Assembly: GCA_021158805.1 (NCBI GenBank)
Contig: JAGGTZ010000033.1
Location: forward strand, 1-6,938
Source of the DNA: Thermoproteota archaeon
Lineage (GTDB): Archaea; Korarchaeota; Korarchaeia; Korarchaeales; Korarchaeaceae
Reading direction: 5' to 3'
Length of the DNA stretch: 6,938 nucleotides
A program made the translations under genes and the position numbers. The notes beneath the pieces were generated by a model. The model worked only from the letters and a program-made list of their open reading frames with translations. It was not told the origin of the DNA and did not search any database. This document shows positions 5,727 through 6,938 of this stretch, piece after piece. Position 1 is the first letter of the stretch. The number at the start of each line of letters is the position of its first letter.

Positions 5727-6938
5727 TCAGGAATCGCCGAGAGGGGAAGGGATGGTTATACTCGCTTCGGGTAGGACGGCCACTTTCCCATCCTTACGAT
5801 TCAAAGCCTCATCTATGGCCCCTTGGATGCTGTTAAATGGTTTAAAGCCTATTCTCTGAAGGATAATTGGCTCCAACTCGGTTACTGCATAGACGTCAAC
5901 CATGTCTAGTAATTCGATTATCTTTGCAACCTTGTGATAGCCCAGCTTATATCTCTCGTATATGATCTTCTCTATCTGATCTCTGCTTTTACCAGCCAGT
6001 AAATCGTAGAAATTCCTAGGGCCTATCCCGTCCCAGCAAGGTGCGATCAAAATGGCAATGCCCCCTTTCCTAACGGCAAGCTTAGCTGCCTCCAGTGCCT
6101 TGTGAGATTGGTAAAGATCTATTCCCATCTCACCAGGGGCGACCGCTACTACTATATCCGCGCGTGATGGCATCCTGACCCTGTAATAGCGTTCAATTTC
6201 CTCTACTAGGCTGTAGAATGACTCGAAAATATCGCCAGCTCGAGCAGCCCATACCTCTCCCTTCCCGGTGATCGCCACATTCAGGGAGAATATGTTAACC
6301 CTCTTAGCGACTATCTTAACTATCTCCTCTAAGTCCTCGTGGACTGGGTTTCCTCTAAGCTTTCCTAAAGCTGATTCAGGGCTAAGAGCTAGCTTATGAT
6401 TCTGCTCCACACAAGTATAGCTGCAGAGGCCAGGAGCCATGCTTTTCCTACCCCCGGTGAAGCCCGCGAAGTAGTGGGGCTCCACTGAACCTAGGGTAAT
6501 CACGAGATCGTAGTCGAAGAGCATTCTATTCACCTCTATGCTTGTTCCTCTGCTAGTCCTTCCTAGACTAACAAGGCTACTCGCTCTGCAGTCATGATGA
6601 GTGGTTCTGGACCTCAAATCGTCGTAGAGATGGCCAAGTATCGTCTCCCTATACTCCTCCTCAGTTGGAGCTCTATGAGTCCCAGTCGCCACTATGATGT
6701 CTACATCTCCCTTAAGTCTCGATAAGATATGTTCTAGCATTTTGGGGGTCGGGGTTAGCCTAGTGGCATCATTAACCACTATTAGGGTCTTTTTCGACTT
6801 ATAACTCTCCAATTCTCTACCAATAGGGTTGTCTAGGGCTTCTTCAAGTAGCTCGTCGATGTCTCTAGAAGGGGGAGGGGTCACCTGATATATACCCATT
6901 AACCTCTCATCAGGTACGGAGAATTCCCTTAACTCATC
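5727..6938 (-). CDS. larA: LarA-like nickel-pincer cofactor racemase/epimerase, N-terminus beyond window edge
   Basis: The LarA family (DUF2088 N-terminal part) racemises or epimerises 2-hydroxy acids using the nickel-pincer nucleotide cofactor. Counting from ATG 6899, the protein shows NDATRLTP (D44, R47), VATGTHR (70-76), H101, EPHYFAGFTGGRKSMAPG (140-157) and Y263-Q264-S-H-K267. Aligned by eye to Lactiplantibacillus plantarum LarA, these match D72, R75, catalytic H108 and H174, cofactor-attaching K184 (here K152), nickel ligand H200 (here H168), Q295 and K298, with matching spacing. The Trp358 position appears to be Tyr (Y321), so the substrate may not be lactate. The frame stays open 13 codons upstream of ATG 6899 to the edge, reading EFSVPDERL, which resembles the normal LarA N-terminus. 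The real start is therefore probably outside, and the usual 410-430 residue length fits this. No larB, larC or larE is in view; the cofactor must be made elsewhere. It is expected to be cytoplasmic. Its stop is 77 bp before the DUF389 gene on the same strand. Confidence 0.85.
   Translation of the reverse strand, partial: DELREFSVPDERLMGIYQVTPPPSRDIDELLEEALDNPIGRELESYKSKKTLIVVNDATRLTPTPKMLEHILSRLKGDVDIIVATGTHRAPTEEEYRETILGHLYDDLRSRTTHHDCRASSLVSLGRTSRGTSIEVNRMLFDYDLVITLGSVEPHYFAGFTGGRKSMAPGLCSYTCVEQNHKLALSPESALGKLRGNPVHEDLEEIVKIVAKRVNIFSLNVAITGKGEVWAARAGDIFESFYSLVEEIERYYRVRMPSRADIVVAVAPGEMGIDLYQSHKALEAAKLAVRKGGIAILIAPCWDGIGPRNFYDLLAGKSRDQIEKIIYERYKLGYHKVAKIIELLDMVDVYAVTELEPIILQRIGFKPFNSIQGAIDEALNRKDGKVAVLPEASITIPSPLGDS

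Noticed and set aside
6594..6600. ATGATGA, a perfect box C sequence
   Set aside because: No box D lies within about 60 bases in a suitable arrangement, and the site is within the LarA-like coding region around the conserved His residues.

Overview
The window looks archaeal. Its proteins are rich in Lys, Glu and Ile, and Arg is mostly encoded by AGG/AGA. It carries families common in thermophilic archaea (V4R domain, DUF354, an archaeal-type EamA transporter) and AT-rich TATA-like elements upstream of genes. The style suggests a thermophilic TACK-group archaeon, perhaps a korarchaeote. That placement is a guess from codon and family content, not a demonstrated match.

Layout, left to right. 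(1) Positions 1-215, plus strand: the C-terminal end of a V4R (4-vinyl-reductase-type) small-molecule-binding domain protein, cut by the window edge. (2) Positions 216-385: a non-coding stretch with small repeats and a perfect 16-bp TTTATAAA-type palindrome. (3) Positions about 386-1268, plus strand: a heavily decayed EamA-family (drug/metabolite transporter) gene. Both transmembrane halves can be followed only by switching between frames 1 and 3 about five times and reading through four stop codons. (4) Positions 1273-2139, plus strand: an intact metallo-beta-lactamase-fold hydrolase of the LACTB2-like type with a C-terminal winged-helix-like region.

The right-hand two thirds lies on the minus strand and converges on the hydrolase gene. 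In transcription order it holds: a LarA-like nickel-pincer racemase/epimerase (6938-5727), whose true start lies outside the window; a 77-bp gap with a TATA-like element and an operator-like inverted repeat; an 820-residue multidomain membrane protein (5649-3187) with a signal peptide, a probable Ig-like ectodomain, a helical stalk and a DUF389 membrane core; and, 8 bp downstream, a DUF354 GT-B-like putative glycosyltransferase (3178-2171).

The DUF389 and DUF354 genes are very probably co-transcribed. LarA may be part of the same run or separate from it. No LarB, LarC or LarE cofactor-synthesis genes are in view. I see no tRNA, rRNA, CRISPR array or mobile element. The most noteworthy items are the EamA pseudogene, the DUF389 protein with its large extracytoplasmic domain, and the palindrome placed between TATA and start in front of it. 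I do not see convincing evidence for a wholly new multi-gene system.
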